Part shown: one piece after another, positions 26,963 to 39,610 of the stretch
How positions within the stretch are numbered: the first letter of the stretch is position 1
How the letters are laid out: each line of letters opens with the position of its first letter
From: Eremophila alpestris peregrina
Lineage: Eukaryota; Chordata; Aves; Passeriformes; Alaudidae
Length of the DNA: 64,000 nucleotides
Assembly (NCBI GenBank): GCA_009792885.1
Contig: WMCF01000055.1
Location: 2,990,255-3,054,254 of the forward strand
Reading direction: 5' to 3'
The notes under the pieces: model-generated
What the model was told of the DNA's origin: nothing
The model's input: the letters and a program-made list of their open reading frames with translations, nothing else
The model's database searches: none
Position numbers and translations under genes: made by a program

Positions 26963-27010
26963 GCTCTCCAATGGATGGAAGAATCCAGGCTACTAGTTGT
27001 AAATAACCAG
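26963..27010 (+). other. Candidate 48-nt microexon (unproven)
   Basis: A segment of exactly 16 codons lies between a TTTTCCATTTCAG acceptor-like end and a CAG/GTACGC donor-like end. It is open in only one frame (phase 0 to 0); the other two frames contain stops. The encoded peptide matches nothing I recognise. No neighbouring exon of a gene is evident, so a chance splice pair is quite possible. Confidence 0.15.
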
Positions 27011-28980
27011 GTACGCAGACTTCCTTGCTTTCAGGACAGGAAATTCAGCTCTATTTCATGAGTGTCTCTCTTTGTCCTTTGTGTAGGAGACTGTTTTTCA
27101 CAGCCTTTTAATGATAACAATGGTGACACATTTTTGCATGGTTTCAGTAAGGTTCTTAGATGTGATTTGTCCAAAATTATCATTAAGAAAATTATAAATA
27201 GTTGTCTACTAGCTTCTCTTCCTATTAGAGAATGCTTCCAACCATATATAAATACATGCATACCCTTGCAACCTGTATGTAGCTATAGGTACACAATTCT
27301 TAAGTAACTTGACTCATTCCCTCCAAACATTGGGCAGTGCTCACAGTGATGGCTGTGGGATACATGCATCCCAGTATTTTGTGCGGTGATTTGGATGTCA
27401 GCACAAAAATCACTGCTGATTAAACGTATGGCCGATGCCAGGATTGGTTGAGTGGTAAATAATTATACCCTTGCATTGGTCTGGAATGATCTCTGCTACA
27501 GTGGTGATAGTTATATGACTTGTGCTGGGTCTGTCTGTGCTCTGAGGCAGCCAGGCACCAGCAAGCTCCAATTCAAAGGCAGGCAGCCCTAACCAGGGTG
27601 CTTGAACTCTCAGCATTGTTCATTAGCTCATTGAGCTCACAGCCCCGCTGCTCCTCACTGCACAGCCCCTGTTTTGCTGCTGTCTGTGCTCGGAGTGTTA
27701 GGAGAAAGCATTTCTGTCTTCCTTAAAATCCTTTCACCTTTGATACTCTGGGCTCATTACAGCAAATTCAGTTCTAAAAGAGGAAAATGCAATTCTTTTC
27801 ATCTTAATAAAAAGGAATTGGAGTGCTACCTGTAGTACAGGGGACTCAGCTAAGGTTCCTAAGGACAGACATCTGTTGTGGGGCTTATATTTGATAAACA
27901 AACCTAGGTATGGAAAAAAATAAATTAAAATAAAGCTGTCTTACAGTCATCTAAACTCATAAATAGTGGACGGGAGCAGTTAGGTGGTGATAGTCCTTTG
28001 TGGTGGCACTGAAGGTATGGATACTTGAATGGTTTATTCTCATCTTATGTCCACACTAAAAGAGAAAAGCAGAAAAATTATGAAAATAACAAGTCAAAAA
28101 CACTAGACAAAAATTTATAGTGAAAAAAAGTCTCGGTCTCTTTGGTGTTTTCAGCAAAAGCATGGGGCAAAACCTGTTTATAGACTTCTATGTGAAAGAC
28201 AAGAAAATACTGAATTTTGAAAGGTTCTTTTTTATTTTGTGGAAGAAGGTCTATCAAACCATGCAAACAAATGTATGATTGCCTCACACAGGGGCACTAG
28301 CTGATGTGATTTTAGCCTAATGACTTCAGATTGGGTTGCTGGAGACCATAATCATATACTTGTTTATGTATATGTTTGTAAGCAGTGAAGATTAACTGTG
28401 AGACACATGAAAATCAAGATCTCTGGGCAAAAGACCTGAGAGTAGGTAAAATGTAATACCTCCGGTGCTGGAGAACTCAAACTAAATTAGCTAATGCTTC
28501 CTTCTACATTTAATGTCTGTGAATCTATTTTCTTATGCTTCAAGAGCATAGTAATGCATCATTTACAATCAGAAGCATTTTTATGATCTAATGACACTTT
28601 TGTCCCGAATATGTGTGGTGTGTGACCATGTGTGTTACTGTGATATAGCAAAACTTTGTCTCCCAAATGCAACACTGCAACCTGTATTTGCATAAAATCT
28701 TCAGCTATGGAATGTAGTACATTCCCTTCTCTTATCAGCACAGATTTGCTGAATTCACTTACATACAAGTCTGTAGAGAATAAAAAAGCACTTCAAATTG
28801 CATAAAAGTTACACTTAATTACTATTTTGATTGCTGTGGTTTTCATGTCGAATTTTACTTTTTAGTATTCAATGCATTTCTTCCAAATCTATCACAGGAG
28901 AATTTTACCTAAAATTATTCAATAACCAAACTGGCAGTTTTTTGCTTTTCAGTTTTTCATCCTGAATGTAACTAGCTTAT

Positions 28981-29034
28981 TATTAATTAGCCCATTAGCA
29001 CTACTGCTTGTTAATTACTGTTTGTTAATTGTTT
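28981..29034. promoter_or_regulatory. Cluster of TAATT(A/G) homeodomain-type cores
   Basis: Three TAATTA/TAATTG cores fall within about 55 bases. This is the site type bound by many homeodomain proteins, so a developmental enhancer is conceivable. In AT-rich DNA such sites also arise often by chance, and I see no other support. Confidence 0.15.
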
Positions 29035-29351
29035 TTTAACTAGATTACTAGTAAACCTTCCAATAGTCTCGTATAAAAGAGAATCTTAAAAAGAACATTT
29101 TTCAGTTGCTTTAAAAATCAAATCTAAAAGGAAAGGACTTTCTCATAGGTCTGTGTAGAAATAGAAGCATTCTGATAAATAAATGTACTGGGCTACATAC
29201 AAATTTTTAATTAAAAACCCCCATGTTTACTTTGCTCAACCTAGGGGAAAATGTCAAAAGGTCTGACATATTAAAATACTCTGCCACTCACCCAGTGAAA
29301 GTCTTCTCTTTTGAAGCTGCTGCAGGTAAGGCTTTCTTAAACTTGGGTATC

Positions 29352-29368
29352 TAAAATAAAAAAAAAAA

Positions 29369-29449
<81 letters not shown>
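29352..29449. repeat. Poly(A) tract with 79 consecutive A
   Basis: Starts with interrupted A (TAAAATAAA, then A runs with single T) and continues as an uninterrupted run of 79 A at 29371-29449. I recognise no element body upstream, and the right flank (GGAGCTAAAC) is not seen repeated on the left. It may be a recent slippage expansion, a young retroposon tail, or an assembly or sequencing artefact. Confidence 0.9.
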
Positions 29450-29451
<2 letters not shown>

Positions 29452-29969
29452 AGCTAAACTTTAAAATATTTACTGTTATATAAAAAGTTCTTATTAGTGA
29501 AGTCTGACATGGACACACAATGTAATAAATATTAATAAGCCACTTAGAGAATAAATATCTAAAAAAGTTCGTAAATACACAGCTCCTAAGCAACTCAAAT
29601 CACCATGTTCCTCCCCAGGTTTCCATTATAGATCTGTGTTCCACAGTTCTCCTCATGAGCACATTTTGACACTGACTGTTCAGCAGTGATATTTGAATTG
29701 AGTTTTTGCCTAGGAGCCATAAGTTCAGACACTATGTACTCATTTTTAGTACAATCTGTGGCCACAAAAGGCACACAAGAAACTGGTTTTCATTCCCATT
29801 TTGACTATGCGGTACAATTACCACAGTTCAGTCACCTTGGACATTTCATGCCACATTTCCATCTCACATTTTCCCTATTTCCTGAACTCTTCTTACGATA
29901 ACCTTCTTCATAAAATATTCTGTGAAGGCTTTAAATGAAAGGTGAAATATGGAATTATTTAAATCAGGA
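29450..29969. other. Unique non-coding DNA
   Basis: About 520 bases between the poly(A) tract and the CR1 relic. I see no gene or repeat in it. Confidence 0.5.
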
Positions 29970-30265
29970 GAAACGCTAAAAAGCTGCAGGGTAAAGCTGC
30001 CACTCAAAGGGAGCTTGGCAAGCTGGAAAAACCTCATGAAGTTCACTACAGGAAAACTCAGAGCCTTGCACTTGGGGCTCAATATTCCCACACACCTCTG
30101 CAGTCTGGTTGCTGATGAGCCACGGGGTCATCTAGAGAGGCTGGAATGTGCATCAGAGATTTTGGCTGGGCCAGGCCCTGAGCAACCTCATTCTACTCCA
30201 GAGTGGATCAGGGTTGAGGTTGCCTTGGGTCAGGTGCTGGATGAAACATCTCCAAAAATCCCTCC
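29970..30265 (+). mobile_element. CR1 retrotransposon relic (end of ORF2 plus 3' UTR)
   Basis: Translation gives the familiar end of the CR1 reverse-transcriptase reading frame: QGKAATQRELGKLEK, then after a one-base frame slip NLMKF, GK and LHLG. The match weakens after about 30125. From about 30170 the DNA resembles the CR1 3' UTR (CTGAGCAACCT segment), so a stretch between the two is missing. The 5' end is truncated, as is normal for CR1. An A16 run follows at about 30270. The 159-codon open frame over this area (29949-30428) is an accident of the relic, not a gene. Confidence 0.7.
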
Positions 30266-32894
30266 TGAAACAAAAAAAAAAAAAAAAATTCCTTGTCTCT
30301 ATCTTTGCACAGTTTCTTTCAATGTTGCACCTGAAAGAGCTTCAGCGGCTCTCGGAATTTTAACACACACAACAGAGTTGCACATTCTCCCGCTTATATT
30401 CCTATCCAAAATGCATATGGTAATTTAGAGTGCAAAGGAAAGGTGTTGTCTCCTCATTTTCTTGTTTTTTCACCTCTTTAAAATACAACTGAAAAGTGTG
30501 TCTTTCTTCCATGATTAAATCTGAAATGCCATGAGACTACATAGCCAGTTGCTCTTTCTCATCTATAAACTTCATTGCTACAACTTCCCAAGTTCTCTAC
30601 AAAACATGGACAGCTTGTGAAATACTTCAACCTGTCTGGCTTCTGACAGGTCTTCCTACAAAACTCTGACTTATCCAAGAACACACTGTAGCTGTCATGA
30701 CTATAACTCCATAAACCTTTCTTCTACAGAAAAATCCAGTGGGAATCACAGAACAACAGCAACATTAGCCAAAGTCCCTCTTTCTGTGGAAGAGCACTGA
30801 AGCAGAACTTATTTTTGTGTCATAACTCTGAATTTGAGAAGAGTGCTGCTCCCAATTTTATATGAATGATCAGAACAATTCAATAATTAGAAAACATACA
30901 TGCATTTTTTTCAGGAAAACACAGGTAAAGATCAGACAACTGTCTAAAAAAATAAAATACAGCAGAACCTTTCTGGTAAGCATGTTATTTAATATCTATT
31001 GAAAATGGCATAAATTGAGCAAATGGGGTCTTTAGTCTACTGCTAACAGGAATATTAATATTGATGATGATGAAGGCAAATAGTTTATTACTCTTCTATC
31101 TAGCTTTGTACTAGATATGCTCTGTGACTTAGACAACACTATGGAAAATCCAGGTTGCACAAGGAAATATTGAATTTGTGTCAACAAAACTGCTTACATA
31201 GTAATACACTTATTGACTTAATCAAAAAGAACAAAATGACTGTGTTTTATAACACTTAGATGATCATTAGACATGGTACGTCTCTTCTGACATATTAACC
31301 TTTCTACAACCATGGCAATATATATTTGTCAGGGGTGGTTTTCTTTGTTTTTTTGTCTTTTTGTAAATATAAAGTTAAACAACATAATTTTGACTTTCAA
31401 AAATCAGTTATATTGGGATTGTTGGATATGGTTTTCAGGCTACGAAGATTTAAATGTTTTAAATTTAAAAATTTAAATTCCAATATTTCTAAATTGCTGG
31501 AACTATAGAAATTAAATGTACTTTTCTTCATGGCTTCCCCACAGTTTTCTCCATCTGTTTTATTTTAAGCACTCCAACTTCCATTACATTAAGAATTTTA
31601 CAGCACAGAATGCTTTTCTAGAGTTTCTGATGTCAAATTTCTCTGGGGTCACCTTAACAAATTCCATATATGTGTAATATGCTTTCAAAACACATAAACC
31701 TGTCATTCCTTGAGAGAATGTTTTTGCCAGTGCATTGATTAGGAATGTGTTCCTTAACACTCTCTATTTAAATTACCACTGTTTAATAATTAGGTATTAT
31801 TGCTGAATTAGGGATTGATTTCTTATGTCAGGATTTATTGGCCCAGGCTCTCACCCATTGTAGCCAAGTTTTCTCAGAATAGAAGCAAAGTGCAGCGAGC
31901 TTGGATCCTGGCAATGCTGGATGCCAGCTGATCCAATGGTTAAAGGCCAGAGGAATTCAAAAGCTATTCCAATTCATTTTAGTTGCCAGCATCAGGCTGA
32001 GATTGTCCAGGTAGACCTACCAGCTTTGCAGAGAAAGGCTTTTCCTTTTTGAAGGAGTTATTCAAAATGTTCCATGTCATCAAACTTCCTCCAAAAAAAA
32101 AAAAAAAAATCTTTTGCTGCAGAGCTATTGAGCTGCAAGTGTCATTGTTTGGGGGGAGATTAAGCAGTGTGAGTGCACTCCACTGTTGCATTCACTGACT
32201 TCTGCACTATAAGTGTGGGCCCTATTTTGAATAGTCACCTCTCTTCTACTGAATTAACTGAACTTCTAGCAAATATTCGGACACATCCCTTTTGTTTCTT
32301 TGGAATGAAAACTGAATTGATCTATTGGCAAGACAATCCATATCTCTAGGGTTATGAAATAACAAAAACTGCACCAACAGAATTTCTGAAATCTATTAAA
32401 GATGCAGTGAAGAAATAGGCGTGTTAGAAACATCATCAATCTTCTGGTTCTCATGTTTAAATCACAATTTATGAGAAGAACTGGCGACAGCAGAGTAAGA
32501 GTGAAATCGACAGAATGAAGACAAAATGTCTCAGTTTCTAAAACATACCAATGAACATACTATGAGATCATATTACTCTCCATAATAACTCCAAAAGTTT
32601 CCAAATTCACAGCAATAGATTTTACTGTCAATAGCTTGAGCAATTATTGAAGGAATTTCTATGATGCAACAGAATATAGACCTAAACTCTCAATTCGTAG
32701 TCATCCTGCTTTCATCAAATTTGTGGTTTAGACATGATTAAGAAATCTACAAAAACAACAGAAAATGGCCTGCAATTATAACACTTCTTGCCATGAGGAA
32801 ATCAAATACTGCAAAATAGCACCCAAAGACATGCAGATGTTTGAGTCTGTGCTTTGGACTCCTATGAATTTAAGAAGGACAGATGCTTAAGTTG

Positions 32895-32934
32895 AAAACA
32901 AAAAAAAAAGAAAAAAAGAAAAAAAAAAGAAAAT
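32895..32934. repeat. A-rich (AAAG-type) tract
   Basis: About 40 bases of A with a few single G and one C. It is low complexity, with no element body recognised beside it. Confidence 0.85.
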
Positions 32935-35030
32935 GGAAATAATAAAATGTATTTGTGCACACTTACCCAAGGTGATTGATATGCATGTAATGAATGCATC
33001 ATTGAATGACTTTCTGTCCTAGCACCACATCAGAAAAAAAGAGCCTTCCATTTCCTGTTAAGAAAATAAAATTAGTGCCACCCAATACTGACCTTTTACT
33101 GGTTTAACTTTCCCAGAAGCCTTTGATATAATTATTTTAAGAAGGTGATAAGTAATGGCAGTTTCTAACACAATGATGTCTATAACGCATCATCTCCTAT
33201 ACCAACACAATGATAATCGTTACAAAGGACTTGCCTGCGGTGTTCTCTATTCCCATGGCACAAGGCAATCACTGAAGAAATTCAATATTGGTTCTAAGTT
33301 GCTGCTTCTTCAGAAAGAAAAGGGATGAACATCTTGGGGAGCTGAAAGAGCTGCATAATCAATGGCTCCTCTCTTAAGGTGCATGTGGTGAATGGAAAAT
33401 AATAAACAATAGGTGTGTCTGATGTTTGAATTCAGGATCCATCAATTCACAGGTTCACAGTCATTACTTGATCTGCATAATTATGCTGAATATTTATATC
33501 AAATTAAGAATTATTAAATAAGAAAATGAGCTGAACCTCATTTCAAAAGAAGACTTGGCTACAGTTAGAAAATATTTTTTCACATATAACTTAAGTCTGT
33601 ATGATAATGAAAATACTATTACATCTAAGAATAGGAAGCAATATATGCATCCATTATTTTCAGATGTTATATCAGAGAATAAAGAAGTAGTGAAAATATG
33701 GCAAGTGATCCCCTGACCTAAAAAAAAAAAAAATAATTTTTTTTGATTTTTTTAAGGGATCAGTTTCTCTGTCCAGTTCATAGCTAAGCTGTGGATACAG
33801 TGCTACCAGCACAGCACCAAGAAGGGCAGGGGGCAGTGGCTGGAGATAAGGATATTTAAGCCAGTATTGCCTTCAGAGAAATTCACATGGCACCCTTCTC
33901 CAGAGGGAGAACTCAGTCCTTGGGCAGAGCCCGTGCTCCTCATCTAAATGAGACAGCAGCTCAAAACCTGCCGTGCGTGGGCTGCACCGTGACCCAGTGC
34001 CTGTGAGAGCACTCTGCCTGTGACCACTCTCACCCCTAATCTGATCCCTGAAAACCAAGCCTTAGAAGATGTGTAAAGTACTTACTCACTTCTGAACATG
34101 CTTTAAAGCTAACCCTTGGAGCAGGGGGAGTTTATTTTGTAATCTCTGTACAGCAGCTGAGTGATAAAAAAATGTACTGCAGTGCAGTCTAGAGTCAGTG
34201 TGTCCCTTCAAATTATTTGAAATATTAGAAAAATTGTTTTGTCTAATCAAGGCACCATTTCTGTCCAAAGGGAAAGGTTAAGTTATTGTCTATGATGTTT
34301 GATTAAATATTTGCTAATTTATTTTTCATTAATGGATGTATTTGTTAGTCCCTGAGATAGCCATAAGAACTCAATGCTAGAAAATCTTTGACCATCTTTT
34401 TCCAGATTTATAAATGTTTTCATGATCTAATCAAAGTAAAGGAAGAATGAAATATGATTTAAGTAAACATTATACAAAGAGCTAGTGCACTCCTAGTCTA
34501 TCTTTGCACAATCTATTTTTTTGAGTAGTTTTGCATAAGAACGAGTTCCTTATTTTCAGTCTGTTTGAAAATAATTTATGAACAGAATTAGGACAGATAT
34601 TCTTGAATATATTAATTTTTTTAGGTTGTTTCCCCAGTTCTAATAAATGTTAAAAATGAATTTTTTTATAAAATATATCCCCATTACAGCCTGAATTTCT
34701 CATGGAGAAGAATGTAACACAATCTGGAAGCCCATTTTTTAAATCTTGCTTTTCCAAAAATTGGGACAACTGAAAGTGAAGAGTGAGGGGGAAAGAGGCT
34801 CTGTACTATTTTGTACTGAGAACATAATATTTTATTATTATATAAATTCTTCATCTATGTATTATAATAAAAGCTCTACAGTATCATTTCATAAATGACT
34901 TTACATTTTTAAATTTAACATGTGCTTGAAAAGATGAACAGAAGACTTGATGGTGTGCTTCAGTTACCAGTTACTTATTTCCACATAATACATGCTTTAG
35001 CTGATTTTACTTGCACTTTAGCTTTTTATG

Positions 35031-35130
35031 GTAATTGCCTACTTATCCTGTTCTCATCAACTAATCGTGAGTAATTATTACATCTCTAATTGACCAACAA
35101 TAACTACTGTATCTTCTTTTGCTAATTACA
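35031..35130. promoter_or_regulatory. Cluster of five TAAT-type homeodomain cores
   Basis: TAATTG, TAATCG, TAATTA, TAATTG and TAATTA cores fall within 100 bases, denser than the surrounding sequence as far as I can judge by eye. This is the kind of arrangement found in conserved enhancers near developmental genes, but conservation cannot be tested here. Confidence 0.2.
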
Positions 35131-38100
35131 GGCTTATTTAGGAGAATATTTAACTTGCTGTAGTAACTCTTTCCTTTTGGCCAGCAAGTCAACATATTTA
35201 TTATATATTTTTTTTCTGCTTGTACGAGGCAGTGCATACAAACCTCCCTAAGAAGATTATATATAAAACCTCATATCTGCCATAAAATGGCTCGACAGAA
35301 GATTATGTTATTGTTAAATGTCTTGTAAAATGAATCTGTGGCAGTTTCAGTTACAATATGGAAAGCATTCTAGCACTAAAGAAAAACTCCAGAAAATAAA
35401 ATTATTTTTTCCCACAGATTATTTGTTAGGGATCTTTTTTTGGCTAACTCCCAGCTTACACAGTCTTTAATGAAATCTCAAAGATAGCATTGTATTGGTG
35501 AAATCAGGACTTTTTGTTCATAATGCAAAGGTGACAATCACCATCAGGCAGAGACGTCCTCAGGCCTCTAAAATGAAGTGATTTCAGTCATCTTGGAAGC
35601 TGGACAGAAGCAGAGGAGGGAACAAGGAGACCCTCCCAAGGCAACTCTTCCACCACACAAGTTCTGCAAGACCACTGATGCTGCTGCCATGCACAAAAGT
35701 TGGAGATGTTTAGGAATCTCTGGGGAGATGTTCTGAAGATATTCAGGGAGGGGAGCCTTCACACCTACATCAAAGCCATGTCTGGGAAGTCAGGTGGCAG
35801 CCTCAGATATACAACCAGAAAATGGCATGATTTCACATCCAGTTCCTACTGTTACCACTTTTTGCCAAAGATACTGTACTGATTTGGTCCTGCCTAAACC
35901 TCAGATTTGGCAAATCTGTGTGTAGGGATTAGCAAATTATGCTTAACCTCATCTTAGAGTTATTTACTTCCATGAGCTACACCTCAACTCGTGAGTTTAA
36001 GGCTTGTGTAAAACCCAAGAAACCACACTTCACATAGTGCTGACTAGAAAACTGAGGGCTGCAGAGGTTTCTTTGTTCAAGTTGCTTCAGCTAGAGTTCC
36101 TAAAGAAGTGCACTCTCACATCATTCCCCAATGCAGCACAATTTATGTACGCTCATGATCCAAGACAATGCACGCAAGCTTGTTTTGTTGCAAACAGGAA
36201 AAGGTCAAGTGGGACTTCACAGAGCATCATCTGGGAGTTAAAGAACTACAAAATAAAGTTCTTCATATTTTCTCCTCAATCAGGTATTGCTAATAAGTTT
36301 AAAAAAATAAGTTGAAACAGGAAACATTTGCTATAGTCTTACAATATCTGAAGGGGGAAAAAAATCTTTTTTTATATATCCAAGGGCTTTTTTTTTTTTC
36401 AGGGAAAATTATCTTTCCATGAAGAAGACAAGGACATTTTATTCTTACAGAAATCTCTACAAATAGGAGTACTACAATGGAAACTAGGGCCAAAGAAATA
36501 TGTTTGGCATAAGGTTGAAAAGATTAAAACTGTGTGGTATGTAGCATAATAAATAAAATCTTTTTCTACTGAAAAAAATGAGCTGTTCTGCCCTGACCTT
36601 GGTCAAATTAGAGTGGTTTTCGCTCATAATAAACTACTGATGTTGCCTTTGAGAGGCCTCACCTTCCATAAAAGTGACCTTCATTTCCTTTCCAGCAGCC
36701 TGGGAAGACAGGGAGGCCTTTTGAATGTAAGCAGGCTTTTTTCCTTGCTATTCTGAAAATTAATCTGTACCTTATTTAAAGGAGAGTGCCATTTTTGAAT
36801 CAAAACTAAAGCAGCACCATTTCACCTCCTGTGTGATGCTTGTGTAGTTCAGGTTCTGGAACTGCACAGGTTATTTTTTGTCTCTGTATGTCAGCTTTGC
36901 TGCATAAGGGCAGCTGTTTATTTCCAGTAACAGGTGATCCTTGGAATCTCTCCAAGCACATCTGACCATGTGTTTACAGGAGAGGGGACTGATGTGTTGT
37001 GTTTTATGCGTGTCCTTGGTCTTGAATATTTACTACCAGCTCTGAACAACTTGGCTTGTTCTAATCTGTAAAGGCAGAAGAGCATGAAGTCTCTTTCTGA
37101 GGCAAGACTTAAAAGGAAAATAAATCCAGGATCCTTGTAGCAGCTAGAATGGAATTAATTGGAATAATTAATAAATGCTAAGTATCATATTGAGTCGGTA
37201 GCAACTGGTTTGACTATGAAGAAGCTTTAAAAATATATAAGAAATTTTCTGTGATTGGGAGAGAGAGCTTCAAAGCGCTTTTTGGTTTAACACAAAAATT
37301 ATTTTATACTAAATTGTGTAGAATAATAATTGTAGCATACAATTGTTTCATAGTATTTCAAACTACAAGCATTTAAAAAGAGAGATGTAGAATTAAGCAT
37401 GAGCCGAAGGAGTAGCAAATCCTCACAAATAAAGCAAAGGTTCCCAATGCAGTGGTTTATAAGAACGAAGTCAACTCAGTTCTCCCTATTTGGACCTATT
37501 TCTTAAACTACACAAGGAAAACCAAAACCACTGAGGAGCTGCAGCTCAAAAACAGTCAAAATTTTAGACTGGTTCTAAAATTTGTCATTGGAAGTGGATC
37601 ATGTTTCTAGCACCCAAAGCTAATTTCAGGATATTGCAGAATCTGCTTGTGAATTCAACACCAAATTAAAGGTGACTCTGCTGAACCTAAGTCAGAAGCT
37701 TTATTCAAATTAATTGATTTTTAAAAAGAAGTAGTCAGACTGGGTCAACTGGCTTTATTAATTAATAGTGACTCAAGCATCTGCAGTTTTTACACACTGC
37801 TAATTCCTGGTTTCATAAATGTGTAACTTATGAGCTAAATCTACAAAACTGTCCCCTACTAGTCAGCTTATTAATATCTTACTCAATATAAGGTTTCATG
37901 ATAATAAATGTATGTTTAAGCAGGCAGTGTAGCTGAATAAAAACAATACTAATAGTTATAATATGAATAAATAATAATATAATAACAATATAATTTGAAT
38001 AAAACCAGATTTCCCCATTTGCTCAATTGAGAGTGGCTGACTTGAACACAAATCTGGAAAAAGACTGTGTGAATTTCTAAGGAGTATTCATAAAAATTTG

Positions 38101-38543
38101 GATTCAAAATATCCAGAAGAGTTTGTTTTCATGCTCAGAGTATCAGTACATTTGAAGCTACACAAGATGCAGAGGGAGAATTGTAAAGCTGAAGGAAAAA
38201 ATTGCTGTGATATCAAAAAGCAGCTATTTCTCATTTTATATTGCAATTCAAACCATTTGGGGCCTGAGTCCTTAGGCAATTTCCTACATAGGAATCCATT
38301 TAATGATGTTATTATTTTCCCCTCAAATTGATGAAATGGAAGACATTATACTTTTAAATACTCCTTTCATATGTGGAAAAGATCAGAGAACATTTTGAAC
38401 TCCTCCAGATTTGATTTTCTGCTGGAGCAGAACAGGATTTCTGGCCAGCTCAGTGATGTACAAAGCATAACCATCCACTGACAGAGTATAACAGTAATGC
38501 TAACATTCCCTCCTTGCTATAGGTAGCTAGAATGTTTTAGTAT

Positions 38544-39610
38544 CAGAGAATTATAAAACATGCTGAGTTGCAAGGGACCCATCAGGATCACTGAGTCCAA
38601 CTCCTGGCCCTGCACAAGATGCCCTAGGAGTCACACACTGTTCCTGAGATCATTGTGGAAATGTTTCTTGAACTCTGTCAGACTTGGTCCACTTCTAAGC
38701 TAAGACCACTTCCCAGGGGAGCCTGTTCCAGTGCCCAAACACCCTCCGGGTGAAGAAATTTTTCCAAGTTTCCATATCCAACCTAAACATCCCCTGACTC
38801 ACCTTCATGCCATTTCCTTGAGTCCTGTCAATGGTCACCACTGAGAAGAGATCAGTGCCTGTTGTGAGGAAGTGGTAACTGCAATGAGTCTCCCCTCAGT
38901 CTCTTCCAGGCTAAAACAAAATTGGTTCAAGTTGACCACCCAGCACATTGCTCATGAGATCCACTCTATTGACAAGATCAAGGAGAGCATCTTCCCAAGC
39001 AGGCTTCTTTAGGACCTGTCATACAGGATTTTTAGGAATCTTGTGGCCTGGGTGATGTTCCCAAATAATTTTTTGGCAAGCTGAAGTCTCCCATCAGGAG
39101 AAGGGCAGTTGAGGTGTAAGTGTCTCTTTGTCTCTCAAAGAATAATTTATCAGCATTAGCATCCTGGCTGGGAGGTCTGTAGTAGGTTTCCACATCCTCA
39201 TTTTTTGTTTGTCTCTTGATTTTTATCCAGGAGCTCTTAACTGTGCCATTGCCAGCTGTGAGCTCCATACATTCTATTCCTTCCATTGGATACAATGCCA
39301 GCACCAGCCCCTTCTGGCCTGCCTATCCCTCCTAAAGAACCATACAACAGGGCACTCCAGTCACAGGACTCTTCCCATCAGGTTTTACCAATGCCAGTGA
39401 TGTCAAATCTCTGGTACTAGGTCAAAGTTTTGAGCTCATCTTGTTTGTTCCTCATGCTGCTGTCAGTGTAGAAACATTTGAGGTATGGTGCTTTGTTGCC
39501 TTGTGAAGCAGACTGAGAGGTCCCATCAGTGCTCATTTCCTCAAGTTTTGGCACATCATCCCATCACTCATCACTGGCAAGTCAATAAAACCATCCCATT
39601 GCCTAAGGGT
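38544..39610 (-). mobile_element. Internally deleted CR1 retrotransposon (endonuclease joined to 3' UTR)
   Basis: On the minus strand the copy begins near 39610. Its endonuclease domain follows: KCFYTDSSMRNKQDELK at about 39480-39430, then YYRPPSQDANADKLFFE and ALLLMGDF within 39304-39032. A shifted frame then gives DALLDLVNRVDLMSNVL, ending near 38935. Stops and frameshifts show it is dead. The reverse-transcriptase region that should come next is absent. From about 38925 to 38544 the sequence is the CR1 3' UTR, recognisable on the plus strand by GAGTCCAACTCCTGGCCCTG and GGGGAGCCTGTTCCAGTGCC. Loss of the middle of ORF2 in the source or after insertion is the simplest explanation. The 3' terminal repeat near 38544 is degraded. 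Confidence 0.9.

Larger units (their letters stand above)
13963..29351. other. Long unique non-coding stretch
   Basis: About 15 kb without a recognisable gene or transposon. T runs occur at about 20503-20517 and 25341-25356. A 9-bp stem hairpin lies at 18306-18330 and an 8-bp one at 23019-23038. Short splice-bounded open segments at 19934-19965 and 26963-27010 are described under findings. A GC-richer patch at about 17730-18030 and another at 27510-27700 carry short open frames but no known motif. TAATTA-type sites cluster at 28981-29034. Nothing else is identified. Confidence 0.55.
30266..38543. other. Long unique non-coding stretch
   Basis: About 8 kb with no recognisable gene. Low-complexity A-rich tracts lie near 30270, 32095, 32895-32934 and 33721, and a T run near 36390. 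GC-richer patches at 33800-34040 and 35560-35800 have short open frames without known motifs. A cluster of homeodomain-type cores lies at 35031-35130. Nothing else is identified. Confidence 0.55.

Noticed and set aside
29949..30428. 159-codon open frame, the longest in the window
   Set aside because: It overlaps a CR1 ORF2 relic whose true frame shifts inside it, and it runs through an A16 tract giving poly-lysine. It is not a gene.
32895..32934. A-rich tract as the tail of a retroposon
   Set aside because: No duplicated flank or element body was found, so it is kept only as low-complexity sequence.
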